A DNA stretch of 64,000 nucleotides from Micromonospora chalcea (GTDB lineage Bacteria; Actinomycetota; Actinomycetes; Mycobacteriales; Micromonosporaceae): assembly GCF_002926165.1 (NCBI RefSeq), contig NZ_MAGP01000118.1:1-64000 (forward strand). The letters run 5' to 3'. Below the pieces are notes generated by a model, which did not search any database, was not told the DNA's origin, and saw nothing but the letters and a program-made list of their open reading frames with translations. Below, in pieces: positions 25,199 through 33,046 of the stretch. Positions within the stretch are counted from its first letter, which is position 1. Each line of letters begins with the position of its first letter. The translations under genes and the position numbers were made by a program.

Positions 25199-26245
25199 TC
25201 ATGCCGTTTCCTCCAGGGTGGCCGAGTCGGCAGCGCTGCCGGTCGGGGGCAGCGCGCCGACGCCGAAGAAGGCCCGTCGGCGAAGCTGCGCCCAGCGTCC
25301 GCCGGGCCCGCGGTCGCGGCCCCGGAGCTGGGCGCCGCTGACCTCCGTGCCGGCGTGCCGGGCCGCCTCGTGAGCCGCCTCCGGGAGCGACCGTACGCCT
25401 TCCACGCCGGGCAGGACAGGCCTGCGTTCCGGGACCGCGCCCAGCGCGGACAGCACGGTGGGCAGCAACGCCGCCGCGGCTATCGCGTACCCCTCTGCGG
25501 AGGGGTGGAACCGGTCCCAGGCGAACATCCGGGCGGGCTCGGCGGCGAACCGCGGCCCGAGCATGTCGCCGAGTGAGACGGCCCGGCCGCCGGCCTCGAC
25601 CACGCCCACCGTCTGCGCGGCCGCGAGCTGGCGGCTCCAGCGCCGGGCCAGCCAGCGCAGCGGCGGCTGGATCGGCCGGATGGTGCCCAGGTCGGGACAG
25701 GTGCCGACGACCACCTCGCAGTCGGCCGCCCGCAGCGTGCGGACCGCGTCGACCAGGTAGCGCACGGCCAGCCCCGGCGGCGTGCGGTTGGTGACGTCGT
25801 TGCCGCCCACCAGGATCACCGCCACGTCCGGCTCGACCTCCAGGGCGGACTCGACCTGCGGTTTCAGCCCGGACGAGAGCGCGCCCACCACGGCGAACCG
25901 GTGCAGGCGTACCGGCCGGTGCAGGCGGCGGGACAGCCCGGTGGCCAGCAGCGAGCCCGGTGTCTCCCGGCGCCTGTGCACGCCGTAGCCGGCTGCCGAG
26001 GAGTCGCCCAGGATGACCATGGTGACCGGCGGGCCGGGCAGCTTCGCGCCGTACACGCCGTCGCAGCGCGGCGGCGGGGCCTGCGCCATCGGGATGGTGC
26101 GCCGGGCCTGCCGGGCCTGGCCGAGCAGCACCCCGCCGGTGGCGGCGGTGGCCGCCACCGTGGCGCCCGTGCCGATCGCCGCGAGGCGGGCGATCTGCCG
26201 GACGCGCTGCCAGTGGACCGGCGCGACGGAACCAGCGTCCCCCAT
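25199..26245 (-). CDS. SGNH/GDSL hydrolase (copy 2)
   Basis: 348-residue paralog of copy 1. An N-terminal hydrophobic helix (about 20-40) precedes VILGDSSAAGYGVH, LVGGNDVTN and the Asp-x-x-His block WDRFHPSAEGY. A C-terminal extension of about 60 residues, rich in Arg/Gly/Ala, is absent from copy 1. Start ATG 26245 is supported by a leaderless TACTGT 6 nt upstream; the longer upstream frame crosses that promoter and is rejected. Confidence 0.83.
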   Translation of the reverse strand: MGDAGSVAPVHWQRVRQIARLAAIGTGATVAATAATGGVLLGQARQARRTIPMAQAPPPRCDGVYGAKLPGPPVTMVILGDSSAAGYGVHRRRETPGSLLATGLSRRLHRPVRLHRFAVVGALSSGLKPQVESALEVEPDVAVILVGGNDVTNRTPPGLAVRYLVDAVRTLRAADCEVVVGTCPDLGTIRPIQPPLRWLARRWSRQLAAAQTVGVVEAGGRAVSLGDMLGPRFAAEPARMFAWDRFHPSAEGYAIAAAALLPTVLSALGAVPERRPVLPGVEGVRSLPEAAHEAARHAGTEVSGAQLRGRDRGPGGRWAQLRRRAFFGVGALPPTGSAADSATLEETA

Positions 26246-26251
26246 GAACCG

Positions 26252-26257
26252 ACAGTA
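26252..26257 (-). promoter_or_regulatory. Leaderless -10 hexamer of SGNH copy 2
   Basis: TACTGT on the minus strand ends 6 nt before ATG 26245. No Shine-Dalgarno is present. Confidence 0.55.
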
Positions 26258-26386
26258 TCGCGCCGGTACGACCACTGCTGTCCTTGATCGGATGGCTGGG
26301 CGGCGCCCGGACTGGGTACCGATGGGGGTGGCGGACGCGGGCTTGCCCCCGGGCCGCACCATGGTCGGGCGGAGAGGGGCGAAGAC

Positions 26387-26743
26387 ATGGGGAAGACGTT
26401 GAAGCGCAGCGCCGCGTTCGCCGCGCTGGCCCGGGCGCTGGCGGCCGGTACGCGGGGCGGGCCGTCGCTCGGGGCCCGGCTGGCGGCGCTGCCGAGGATG
26501 ATCCGCGCCACCACCAGGGGCGAGTACGACGGCGGCCTGCGCCTGGCGCTGATGGCCGGCGCGACCGCGTACATCGTCAGCCCGATCGACCTGCTGCCGG
26601 AGATCCCGCTGGCGATCTTCGGGCTGGCCGACGACGCGGTGATGGTCACCTGGCTGGCCGGCAGCGTGCTCGCCGAGACGGAACGGTTCCTGGAGTGGGA
26701 GGCACGTCGCAGCTCGGTCATCCCGGGGCATGTGGTGCCCTGA
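26387..26743 (+). CDS. DUF1232 (YkvA-like) membrane-associated protein
   Basis: 118 residues with the DUF1232 signature YIVSPIDLLPEIPLAIFGLADDAVMVTWLAG at about 63-93, a hydrophobic region likely to associate with the membrane. Function of the family is unknown. ATG 26387 follows GGAGAGGGG. It lies in the divergent gap between SGNH copy 2 and cystathionine beta-synthase. Confidence 0.83.
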   Translation: MGKTLKRSAAFAALARALAAGTRGGPSLGARLAALPRMIRATTRGEYDGGLRLALMAGATAYIVSPIDLLPEIPLAIFGLADDAVMVTWLAGSVLAETERFLEWEARRSSVIPGHVVP

Positions 26744-26819
26744 CGGCACGTACGCTGGTCGGCGAACTGACGGCTGACCGACCGCCCCACGACGGCGGCG
26801 CGACGAAGGGCACAACGAG

Positions 26820-28190
26820 GTGCAGTACTACGACAACGTCGTCGAGCTGATCGGCAACACCCCGCTGGTCCGCCTGCGCAACGTCACCGAGGGCATCCAG
26901 GCCACCGTGCTGGCGAAGGTGGAGTACGTCAACCCGGGCGGCTCGGTCAAGGACCGGATCGCGATGCGCATGGTGGAGGACGCCGAGAAGGCGGGCATCC
27001 TGCGGCCGGGCGGCACGATCGTCGAGCCGACCAGCGGCAACACCGGCGTCGGGCTGGCTCTGGTGGCCCAGCTCAAGGGCTACCGCTGCGTCTTCGTCTG
27101 CCCGGACAAGGTCAGCCAGGACAAGCAGGACGTGCTGCGCGCGTACGGCGCCGAGGTGGTGGTCTGCCCGACCGCCGTCGCGCCGGAGGACCCGCGCTCC
27201 TATTACAACGTGTCCGACCGGCTGGCCCGGGAGATCCCCGGCGCGTGGAAGCCCAACCAGTACAGCAACCCGGCCAACCCGCGCTCGCACTACGAGACCA
27301 CCGGCCCGGAGCTGTGGAAGCAGACCGAGGGCAGGATCACCCACTTCGTGGCGGGCGTCGGCACCGGCGGCACCATCTCCGGCATCGGCCGCTACCTCAA
27401 GGAGGCGTCCGAGGGCCGGGTCAAGGTGATCGGCGCGGACCCGGAGGGCTCGGTCTACTCGGGCGGCACCGGCCGGCCGTACCTGGTCGAGGGCGTCGGT
27501 GAGGACTTCTGGCCGGAGACGTACGACCGGAAGATCGCCGACGAGATCGTCGAGGTGTCGGACAAGGAGTCCTTCGAGATGACCCGCCGGCTCGCCCGCG
27601 AGGAGGGTCTGCTGGTCGGCGGCTCCTGCGGCATGGCCGTGGTGGGTGCGCTGGAGGTGGCCCGCAAGGCCGGCCCGGACGACGTGATCGTGGTGCTGCT
27701 GCCGGACGGCGGCCGGGGCTACCTGTCGAAGATCTTCAACGACAAGTGGATGGCCCGGTACGGCTTCCTGGACGACTCGGGCACCGAGCCGACGGTCGCC
27801 GACGCGCTCGCCGGCAAGCCCGGTGGCCTGCCCGAGCTGGTGCACGTGCACCCGACCGAGACGGTCCGCGACGCGATCGACTACATGCGCGAGTACGGCG
27901 TCTCGCAGCTCCCGGTACTCAAGGCCGAGCCGCCGGTGGTGACCGGTGAGGTGGCCGGTTCGATCGCCGAGAAGGACCTGCTCGACGCGCTGTTCACCGG
28001 CCAGGCCCACCTGCACGACACGATCGAGCGGCACATGGGCGAGCCGCTGCCGATGATTGGCGGCGGCCAGCCGGTGAGTGAGGCGGTCGGGCTGCTGGAG
28101 AAGGCGGACGCGGCGCTGGTGCTGGTCGACGGCAAGCCCAAGGGCGTGCTGACCCGCCAGGACCTGCTGGCCCACCTCGGCGCCCGCTGA
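26820..28190 (+). CDS. cbs: Cystathionine beta-synthase
   Basis: 456-residue PLP enzyme condensing serine with homocysteine to cystathionine. The PLP Lys is about residue 44 in NPGGSVKDR, TSGNTGVG binds the substrate carboxylate, and GTGGTISGIGRYLKE binds the PLP phosphate. Residues about 325-456 form a tandem CBS-domain (Bateman) regulatory module. With metB at 38255 it gives transsulfuration in both senses. A TACGCT hexamer at 26751-26756 could be the -10. The order matches Rv1077 (cbs) and Rv1079 (metB), but here 10 kb lies between. Confidence 0.93.
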   Translation: MQYYDNVVELIGNTPLVRLRNVTEGIQATVLAKVEYVNPGGSVKDRIAMRMVEDAEKAGILRPGGTIVEPTSGNTGVGLALVAQLKGYRCVFVCPDKVSQDKQDVLRAYGAEVVVCPTAVAPEDPRSYYNVSDRLAREIPGAWKPNQYSNPANPRSHYETTGPELWKQTEGRITHFVAGVGTGGTISGIGRYLKEASEGRVKVIGADPEGSVYSGGTGRPYLVEGVGEDFWPETYDRKIADEIVEVSDKESFEMTRRLAREEGLLVGGSCGMAVVGALEVARKAGPDDVIVVLLPDGGRGYLSKIFNDKWMARYGFLDDSGTEPTVADALAGKPGGLPELVHVHPTETVRDAIDYMREYGVSQLPVLKAEPPVVTGEVAGSIAEKDLLDALFTGQAHLHDTIERHMGEPLPMIGGGQPVSEAVGLLEKADAALVLVDGKPKGVLTRQDLLAHLGAR

Positions 28191-28195
28191 CCCTG

Positions 28196-28286
28196 CTTGT
28201 AAGGAAGGGCCCCCTTTTAACACCGCGGTGTTAAAAGGGGGCCCTTCCTCTACCGGAGGCGTTAATAAGGGGCCCTTCCTTACAAG
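28196..28286. repeat. Composite palindrome, AAGGAAGGGCCCC family
   Basis: A 48-bp perfect palindrome with no loop (arms 28202-28225 and 28226-28249, core TTTTAACACCGCGGTGTTAA) is followed by a third half-unit at 28269-28286. That half-unit pairs over 18 nt with 28196-28213, so two mutually exclusive folds are possible. It lies between convergent cbs and a GNAT gene. Confidence 0.85.
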
Positions 28287-28789
28287 CGGCGGGCGTAGCG
28301 GAGCTGGGGGACCAGCACCCGGCCGATGTGTTCGTCCCGCTCATCACCGGTGGCGGTCCAGCCGCCGCGCTCGTAGAAACGGCGCGCGTGGGCGTTGTCC
28401 CGCAGCACCCACAGCACCGCGCGCGTCCAGCCCCGGGCCCGCATCGCGTCGAGCGCGTCCACCATCAGCGCCCGTCCGGTGCCCCGGCCCCGCTCGGACG
28501 GCTCCAGGTGGATCGCGTTGAGCAGCCCGGTCGCCGGGTCGCCCTCGTCGTCCGGCCCGAGGTAGCTGAAGCCCACCAGCTTCCCGTCCCGCTCGGCCAC
28601 CGTCATCCGGTGGTCCGCGCCCTCCCAGGTCAGCCGCTCCACCCAGTAGCGGCCCATCGCCTCCGGCGTCGGGTCGGCCAGCGCCTCGGGCGGCAGGAAC
28701 GACGAGTATGCCGCCACCCGGGAACGCTGGTGCAGGGCGCCGACCGCCATCAGGTCGGCCTCGGTCGCGGAACGTAGGGAGATCGTCAC
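28280..28789 (-). CDS. GNAT family N-acetyltransferase
   Basis: 169-residue GNAT domain. The acetyl-CoA-binding loop is [15 protein letters not shown] with the following helix, and [16 protein letters not shown] is the usual C-terminal block. The acceptor substrate is not predictable. GTG 28789 overlaps the stop of rnz by 4 nt, so it is co-translated with RNase Z. Its 3' end runs a few bases into the composite palindrome at 28196-28286. Confidence 0.85.
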   Translation of the reverse strand: MTISLRSATEADLMAVGALHQRSRVAAYSSFLPPEALADPTPEAMGRYWVERLTWEGADHRMTVAERDGKLVGFSYLGPDDEGDPATGLLNAIHLEPSERGRGTGRALMVDALDAMRARGWTRAVLWVLRDNAHARRFYERGGWTATGDERDEHIGRVLVPQLRYARRL

Positions 28790-29709
28790 CCGGGCGACGG
28801 TACCCGCCGGGGCGGCACCTGCACCGTCTGGAGATCGTCGGCGATCACCAGATCACCGGTGAAGTGTTCCCGGGCCTCGTCGTGGAAGCGGCGCGGGTCG
28901 GCGTACCGCTGGGAGAAGTGGGTGAGCACGAGCGTGCGTACCCCCGACTCGGCCGCGACGCGCGCGGCCTGGCCGGCGGTGAGGTGCCCGACCTCGGCGG
29001 CGAGCGCCGCCTCCGACTCCAGGAACGTCGACTCGATCACCAGCAGGTCGGCGTGCTCGGCGAGCGCGTACACGCCGTCGCAGAGCCCGGTGTCCATCAC
29101 GAACGCGAACCGCTGCCCCGGCCGGACGACGCTCACCTCGTCCCGGGTGACGCGGCGCCCGTCGCGGTCCAGGTGGCCGTCGCGCAGCAGCCTTCCGGTG
29201 TCCGGACCGGCGATGCCGTACGCGGCCAGCCGCTCCGGAAGCATCCGGCAGCCGTCCGGCTCGACCAGCCGGTATCCGTACGTCTCGATCGGGTGCCGCA
29301 GCCGGCGGGCCTCCAGCGTGCCGATGCCCAGGGTGATCCGCTGCCCGTCGGCGTCGATCGGCTCGACTGCCAGTTCGGCGGTCTCGTAGAAGCTGGAGGC
29401 GTGGCGCAGGCGGGCGAAGTACTCGGCGCCGCCGGCCGGGAAGTGCACAGCCACCGGGCGCGGTACGCGGTCCAGCGAGAGCCGCTGGATCATGCCGGGC
29501 AGCCCGAGGCAGTGGTCGCCGTGGAAGTGGGTGACGCAGATCCGGGTCAGGTCGGTGGCGGTGATCCCGGTGTGCAGCATCTGCCGCTGGCTGCCCTCGC
29601 CCGGGTCGAAGAGGATCACCTCGTCGTCCCAGCGCAGCAGGTAGCCGTTGTGGTTGCGCTGCCGGGTCGGGGCCTGGCTGGCCGTACCGAGCACCACCAG
29701 CTCACGCAT
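28786..29709 (-). CDS. rnz: Ribonuclease Z
   Basis: 307-residue metallo-beta-lactamase-fold nuclease that trims the 3' ends of tRNA precursors. This is relevant here because the window's tRNA-Leu does not encode CCA. The zinc motif HFHGDH is at 61-66, with later His and Asp ligands in VMDTGLCD and [11 protein letters not shown] 29709 has GGGAGG upstream and fits the conserved N-terminus [21 protein letters not shown]. The transcript must cross a strong intrinsic terminator at 29733-29800 to reach this start. Confidence 0.93.
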   Translation of the reverse strand: MRELVVLGTASQAPTRQRNHNGYLLRWDDEVILFDPGEGSQRQMLHTGITATDLTRICVTHFHGDHCLGLPGMIQRLSLDRVPRPVAVHFPAGGAEYFARLRHASSFYETAELAVEPIDADGQRITLGIGTLEARRLRHPIETYGYRLVEPDGCRMLPERLAAYGIAGPDTGRLLRDGHLDRDGRRVTRDEVSVVRPGQRFAFVMDTGLCDGVYALAEHADLLVIESTFLESEAALAAEVGHLTAGQAARVAAESGVRTLVLTHFSQRYADPRRFHDEAREHFTGDLVIADDLQTVQVPPRRVPSPG

Positions 29710-29732
29710 GGACACCGCACCCTCCCGAGCGC

Positions 29733-29800
29733 AAAAAGCGACCCCCGGGGCTTCCGCGCTCGCGCACGGGCCGGCTGGACTGGGCCGGCACCCCGGGGGT
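29733..29800 (-). terminator. Attenuator-like terminator before rnz
   Basis: On the minus strand CGACCCCCGGGG (29800-29789) pairs perfectly with CCCCGGGGGTCG (29750-29739); an inner CCGGC/GCCGG hairpin fills the loop, and CTTTTT follows (29738-29733). The U-tract ends 23 nt before the rnz ATG, leaving room for the Shine-Dalgarno but no obvious second promoter. Confidence 0.8.
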
Positions 29801-29902
29801 CGGGTGGCTGTCGTGGTTTCGCCGCACCGCTGCCACACGGTCTCGACGATCCTGCAGGTGCCCGCCTCGCGGCGGGCGAGTTTTCACTGTCGAGGACAGC
29901 GG

Positions 29903-29941
29903 CTAGCGGACAGCCACCTCACGAGTCCGATTGCTATACAA
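29903..29941 (-). CDS. Short leader ORF upstream of rnz
   Basis: TTG-initiated 12-codon ORF, predicted MYSNRTREVAVR, ending in TAG. AAAGGAGGTGGTCC just upstream matches the complement of the 16S rRNA 3' end at all but one position, far stronger than any other ribosome binding site in the window, though its core is about 10 nt from the TTG. The last codons (GAG GTG GCT GTC) form half of the long-range stem with 29801-29810. Too short for a family assignment; a leader peptide is the best reading. Confidence 0.5.
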   Translation of the reverse strand: MYSNRTREVAVR

Positions 29942-29972
29942 GTCTGGACCACCTCCTTTCCCGTGTACCGCC

Positions 29973-30002
29973 ACGCTATCCACTTCGCGGCGGCCGCGGC
30001 AA
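29973..30002 (-). promoter_or_regulatory. Promoter of the rnz leader
   Basis: On the minus strand TTGCCG (30002-29997) and TAGCGT (29978-29973) are separated by 18 bp, placing the transcription start near 29966, just upstream of the extended Shine-Dalgarno. Confidence 0.65.
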
Positions 30003-30024
30003 CGGATTTCGATCACAGGCCCGG

Positions 30025-31209
30025 TCAGTCCAGGCCGATCGGGCCCTCGCGCGGACCGTCCTCGTTCGCCGGCTGCACGGCGAGCGACGGGAAGTCGGCC
30101 AGGTCGCCCTCCGGCTCGGCGTCCCACTCGGGGAACACCAGCGGGCTCTGCAGGTAGAGGCAGAGCAGCTGGGTGAGCTGGTGCAGGCCGTCGAGGTGGG
30201 TGCGCTCGTGGCCGTGGGTGGCGTCCACGCCGAACCCGAGCAGCGCCACCCGGGCGTGCGCCCCGGCCTCGACCGCGGCGGCCACGTCCGAGCGGTAGTA
30301 GTCGAACACGTCCCGGACCAGGTCGACGCCGTGTTCCTTGGCGATCGAGGCGAGGTTGCGGGTCAGGTGGTAGTCGAACGGGCCGACCCCGTCGCCCATG
30401 GCGAGTGTCGCCGCGGTCTCCCGGGACTGCTGGCCCGGCGCGACCACCGCCGCGTCCACCGACACGATCTCCGCGACGTCCGGGTCCAGCCCGTGGCTCG
30501 CGCCGTGGCCGATCTCCTCGGTGACGGTGACCAGCAGGTGTGCGGTGACCGCCGGGGTGACACCGGCGTCGACCATCGCCTTGAACGCGGTCAGCACCGC
30601 CGCCACGCCCGCCTTGTCGTCCAGGTGGCGGGACTTGACGTACCCGTTCGGGGTGATGGTGGGGTTGGGCAGGAACGCGACGAAGTCCCCGGCGTCGATG
30701 CCGAGCGCCCGCAGCCCGGCCTCGTCGTGCACCGGCTCGTCCACCCGCACCTCGACCAGTTCCCAGCCGACGCCCTGCAGGTCGACCGCCTCGTTGTAGC
30801 GGTGCCCGCTCGCCTTCAGCGGCAGCACCTGGCCGGTGACGACCCGCTCCAGGTCGTCGGTGAAGATCCGCACGTGGGCGCCCTCGGCGAAACGGGCGCT
30901 GTGCGTGCCGATCGGGTTGACCTCCAGCCGGCCGTTCTCCTTGAGCCGCTTCACCATGCCGCCGATGGTGTCGGTGTGCACCACGATCGCCCGGTCGGCG
31001 CCGGTCTCCCGGGGACCGGGTAGACAGGCGCTCAGCGCCCCGCGACGGGTCAGCGTGGAGCTGATCCCGATCGCGGAGAGCCTCTCGCCCACGTACTGCT
31101 GGATGTGGTCGGTGCGCCCCGACGGGCTGGGGATCTCCAGCAGCTCCACCAGCACCTGGCGGAGGTAGTCGAGGTCGAGCTTGAGCGGTTGGGGCTTGCG
31201 TGCGGTCAT
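30025..31209 (-). CDS. M42 family metallopeptidase of the NAGGN system
   Basis: 394-residue M42 aminopeptidase-like enzyme. Metal and catalytic residues are visible: HTDTIGG near the N-terminus, HLDDKAGVAA (bridging Asp), VTEEIGHGAS (catalytic Glu pair), and a distal His in HGHERTHLDG. Peptidases of this type accompany N-acetylglutaminylglutamine amide genes and are named for that system; the exact role is unproven, perhaps turnover of the dipeptide. ATG overlaps the ngg stop (ATGA), so it is the last gene of the operon. Confidence 0.87.
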   Translation of the reverse strand: MTARKPQPLKLDLDYLRQVLVELLEIPSPSGRTDHIQQYVGERLSAIGISSTLTRRGALSACLPGPRETGADRAIVVHTDTIGGMVKRLKENGRLEVNPIGTHSARFAEGAHVRIFTDDLERVVTGQVLPLKASGHRYNEAVDLQGVGWELVEVRVDEPVHDEAGLRALGIDAGDFVAFLPNPTITPNGYVKSRHLDDKAGVAAVLTAFKAMVDAGVTPAVTAHLLVTVTEEIGHGASHGLDPDVAEIVSVDAAVVAPGQQSRETAATLAMGDGVGPFDYHLTRNLASIAKEHGVDLVRDVFDYYRSDVAAAVEAGAHARVALLGFGVDATHGHERTHLDGLHQLTQLLCLYLQSPLVFPEWDAEPEGDLADFPSLAVQPANEDGPREGPIGLD

Positions 31210-33044
31210 GCCCCAGAGCTTGCCGCACCGGCCGGCGACCAGAGTCGCTGCGGTGCCCGGGTACCCGGGAAGAGCAGGTCGACGAAGCGCTCGGCGGTGG
31301 GCTGCGGTTCGTGGTTGGCCAGTCCGGGCCGCTCGTTCGCCTCGATGAACACGTGTTCCGGCCGGTCCGGGGCGGGGACCAGCAGGTCCAGCCCGGTGAC
31401 CGGGATGTCCAGCGCCCGGCTCGCGGTGACGCACGCCTCGGCGATCGCCGGGTGCAGCTCGGCGGTCACGTCGTGGATCGTGCCGCCGGTGTGCAGGTTG
31501 GCCGTCCGGCGTACCGCGAGCACCTCGCCCTCCGGGAGCACGTCGTGCATCCGGTACCCGGCCTCGGCCACCACCTCGCGGGTCATGTCGTCGATCGGGA
31601 TGCGGGACTCGCCCCCGGTGGCGGCGGCCCGGCGGCGGCTCTGCCGCTCGATCAGCTCGGTGATGTCGTGCACCCCGTCGCCGGTGATCTGCGCCGGGCG
31701 GCGTACCGCAGCGGCGACCACCTCGTGGTCGATCACCACGACCCGCAGGTCCTCGCCCGCGCGCAGCTCCTCGATCAGTACGTCCGGGCAGAACCGGCGG
31801 GCCAGCTCGACGGCCGCGGTCAGCGCCTCGGGCGTACGCACGCCGACGGTGATGCCGTTGCCCTGCTCGCCCCGCGCCGGCTTGACCACCACCGGACCCA
31901 CGTCGTTCAGGAACGCCACGTCGTCGGGCTCACCGGTGGCGGTACGCCCGCGCGGCACCGACAGGCCCGCCTCGGTGAGGATGCGCCGGGTCACCCGCTT
32001 GTCGTCGCAGCGGCTCATCGCCACCGCCGAGGTCAGCTCCGACAGCGACTCGCGGGTGTGGATGGTCCGGCCACCGGTGGTCAGCTTCAGCTCACCCCAG
32101 TGCGGGTCGGTCACCTCCACCCGGATGCCGCGGCGCATCGCCTCGTCCGCGACGATCTTCGCGTACGGGTTCAGCTCGTCGTACCCCTCGGGCATGGCGG
32201 GCAGGAACAGGCGCTCGTTGATCGGGTTCTTCCGCTTCACGCAGAGCGTGCCGGTGCGGTGGAAGCCGAGGCGCTCGTACAGCCGGATCGCGCCCGAGTT
32301 CTCGGCCAGCACGGACAGGTCCACGAACGCCCGGCCGCGCCCGTCGAGCCGGTCGGCGAGCGCGGTGAGCAGCGCCTGCCCGGTGCCGGGCGGGGCGGTG
32401 TTGAAGTCGACTGTGAGGCACCACAGGCTCGCGCCGTTCTCCGGATCGCCGAAGACCGCCACGTGGTCCACGCCGGTGATGGTGCCGACCACCTCACCCG
32501 TGGCGTCCTCGGCCACCAGGTGCAGGAACCGGTCCGTGCCGGCGTTGTCCACCAGCACCTCGACCGGGGCGGTGACCATGCCGTTGCGCGCGTAGATCCG
32601 GTTCACCGCCTCCGCGTCGGCGGCGTCACGCAGCGGCCGGACGGTCAGCCCGGGCACCTCGCCGCCCTCGGTCGCGGCGGGCCGCTTCTCGCCCAGCGGC
32701 AGCCGGTACGTCAGCGACGGGTCGATGAACAGCTCGTCCGGCAGCCGCGACACCAGCACGTGCGGGTCGCGCAGGTAGATGCAGATGTCCCGGGCGCCGA
32801 CCGCCTCGGAGCGCAGCACGTCGGCTACGTGGACCTGGTCGTCGAACGTCTGCCCGAACACCAGCCGGCCCCAGCCGCAGTCCAGCACCACGCCCGAGGC
32901 GTCGGTGGACGTGGGCTCCGGATGCCGCTGCTCCGGCGTACCCGGTGCGACCGGGTCACCGCCGGGGCCGATGCGTTCCCGGCGGCGCCCCAGCACCCGT
33001 TCCCGGTCGGTACGTGCCGTTCCGGTGGCGAGGGTGTCGGTCAC
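31206..33044 (-). CDS. ngg: N-acetylglutaminylglutamine synthetase (GNAT-ATP-grasp fusion)
   Basis: 612-residue two-domain enzyme. Residues about 130-290 are a GNAT domain (PPGTGQALLTALADRL, LSVLAENSGAIRLYERLGFHRTG), and about 330-600 an ATP-grasp ligase related to cyanophycin synthetase (VVVKPARGEQGNGITVG, LIEELRAGEDLRVVVID, VFIEANERPGLANH). It makes N-acetylglutaminylglutamine, precursor of the osmoprotectant NAGGN known from Sinorhizobium and Pseudomonas. GTG 33044 lies 2 nt after the asnO stop. The same frame runs open far upstream as an artefact inside asnO. Confidence 0.9.
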   Translation of the reverse strand: MTDTLATGTARTDRERVLGRRRERIGPGGDPVAPGTPEQRHPEPTSTDASGVVLDCGWGRLVFGQTFDDQVHVADVLRSEAVGARDICIYLRDPHVLVSRLPDELFIDPSLTYRLPLGEKRPAATEGGEVPGLTVRPLRDAADAEAVNRIYARNGMVTAPVEVLVDNAGTDRFLHLVAEDATGEVVGTITGVDHVAVFGDPENGASLWCLTVDFNTAPPGTGQALLTALADRLDGRGRAFVDLSVLAENSGAIRLYERLGFHRTGTLCVKRKNPINERLFLPAMPEGYDELNPYAKIVADEAMRRGIRVEVTDPHWGELKLTTGGRTIHTRESLSELTSAVAMSRCDDKRVTRRILTEAGLSVPRGRTATGEPDDVAFLNDVGPVVVKPARGEQGNGITVGVRTPEALTAAVELARRFCPDVLIEELRAGEDLRVVVIDHEVVAAAVRRPAQITGDGVHDITELIERQSRRRAAATGGESRIPIDDMTREVVAEAGYRMHDVLPEGEVLAVRRTANLHTGGTIHDVTAELHPAIAEACVTASRALDIPVTGLDLLVPAPDRPEHVFIEANERPGLANHEPQPTAERFVDLLFPGTRAPQRLWSPAGAASSGA

Positions 33045-33046
33045 GG

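Larger units (their letters stand above)
29710..30024 (-). promoter_or_regulatory. rnz leader region, candidate attenuator RNA
   Basis: 315 nt without a conventional gene. In transcript order it has a promoter, a Shine-Dalgarno complementary to the 16S end, a 12-codon ORF, hairpins CTGTC-CTC-GACAG and GCCCGCC-GCGA-GGCGGGC, and a 10-nt segment GACAGCCACC (29810-29801). That segment is perfectly complementary to GGTGGCTGTC inside the short ORF (29918-29909). The terminator follows. Mutually exclusive pairings around GACAG/CTGTC are possible, the layout of a translation-sensing attenuator. The mechanism is inference. Confidence 0.6.

Noticed and set aside
28196..28286. CRISPR-like repeated units
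   Set aside because: Units are inverted, not direct with unique spacers, and no cas genes occur in the window.
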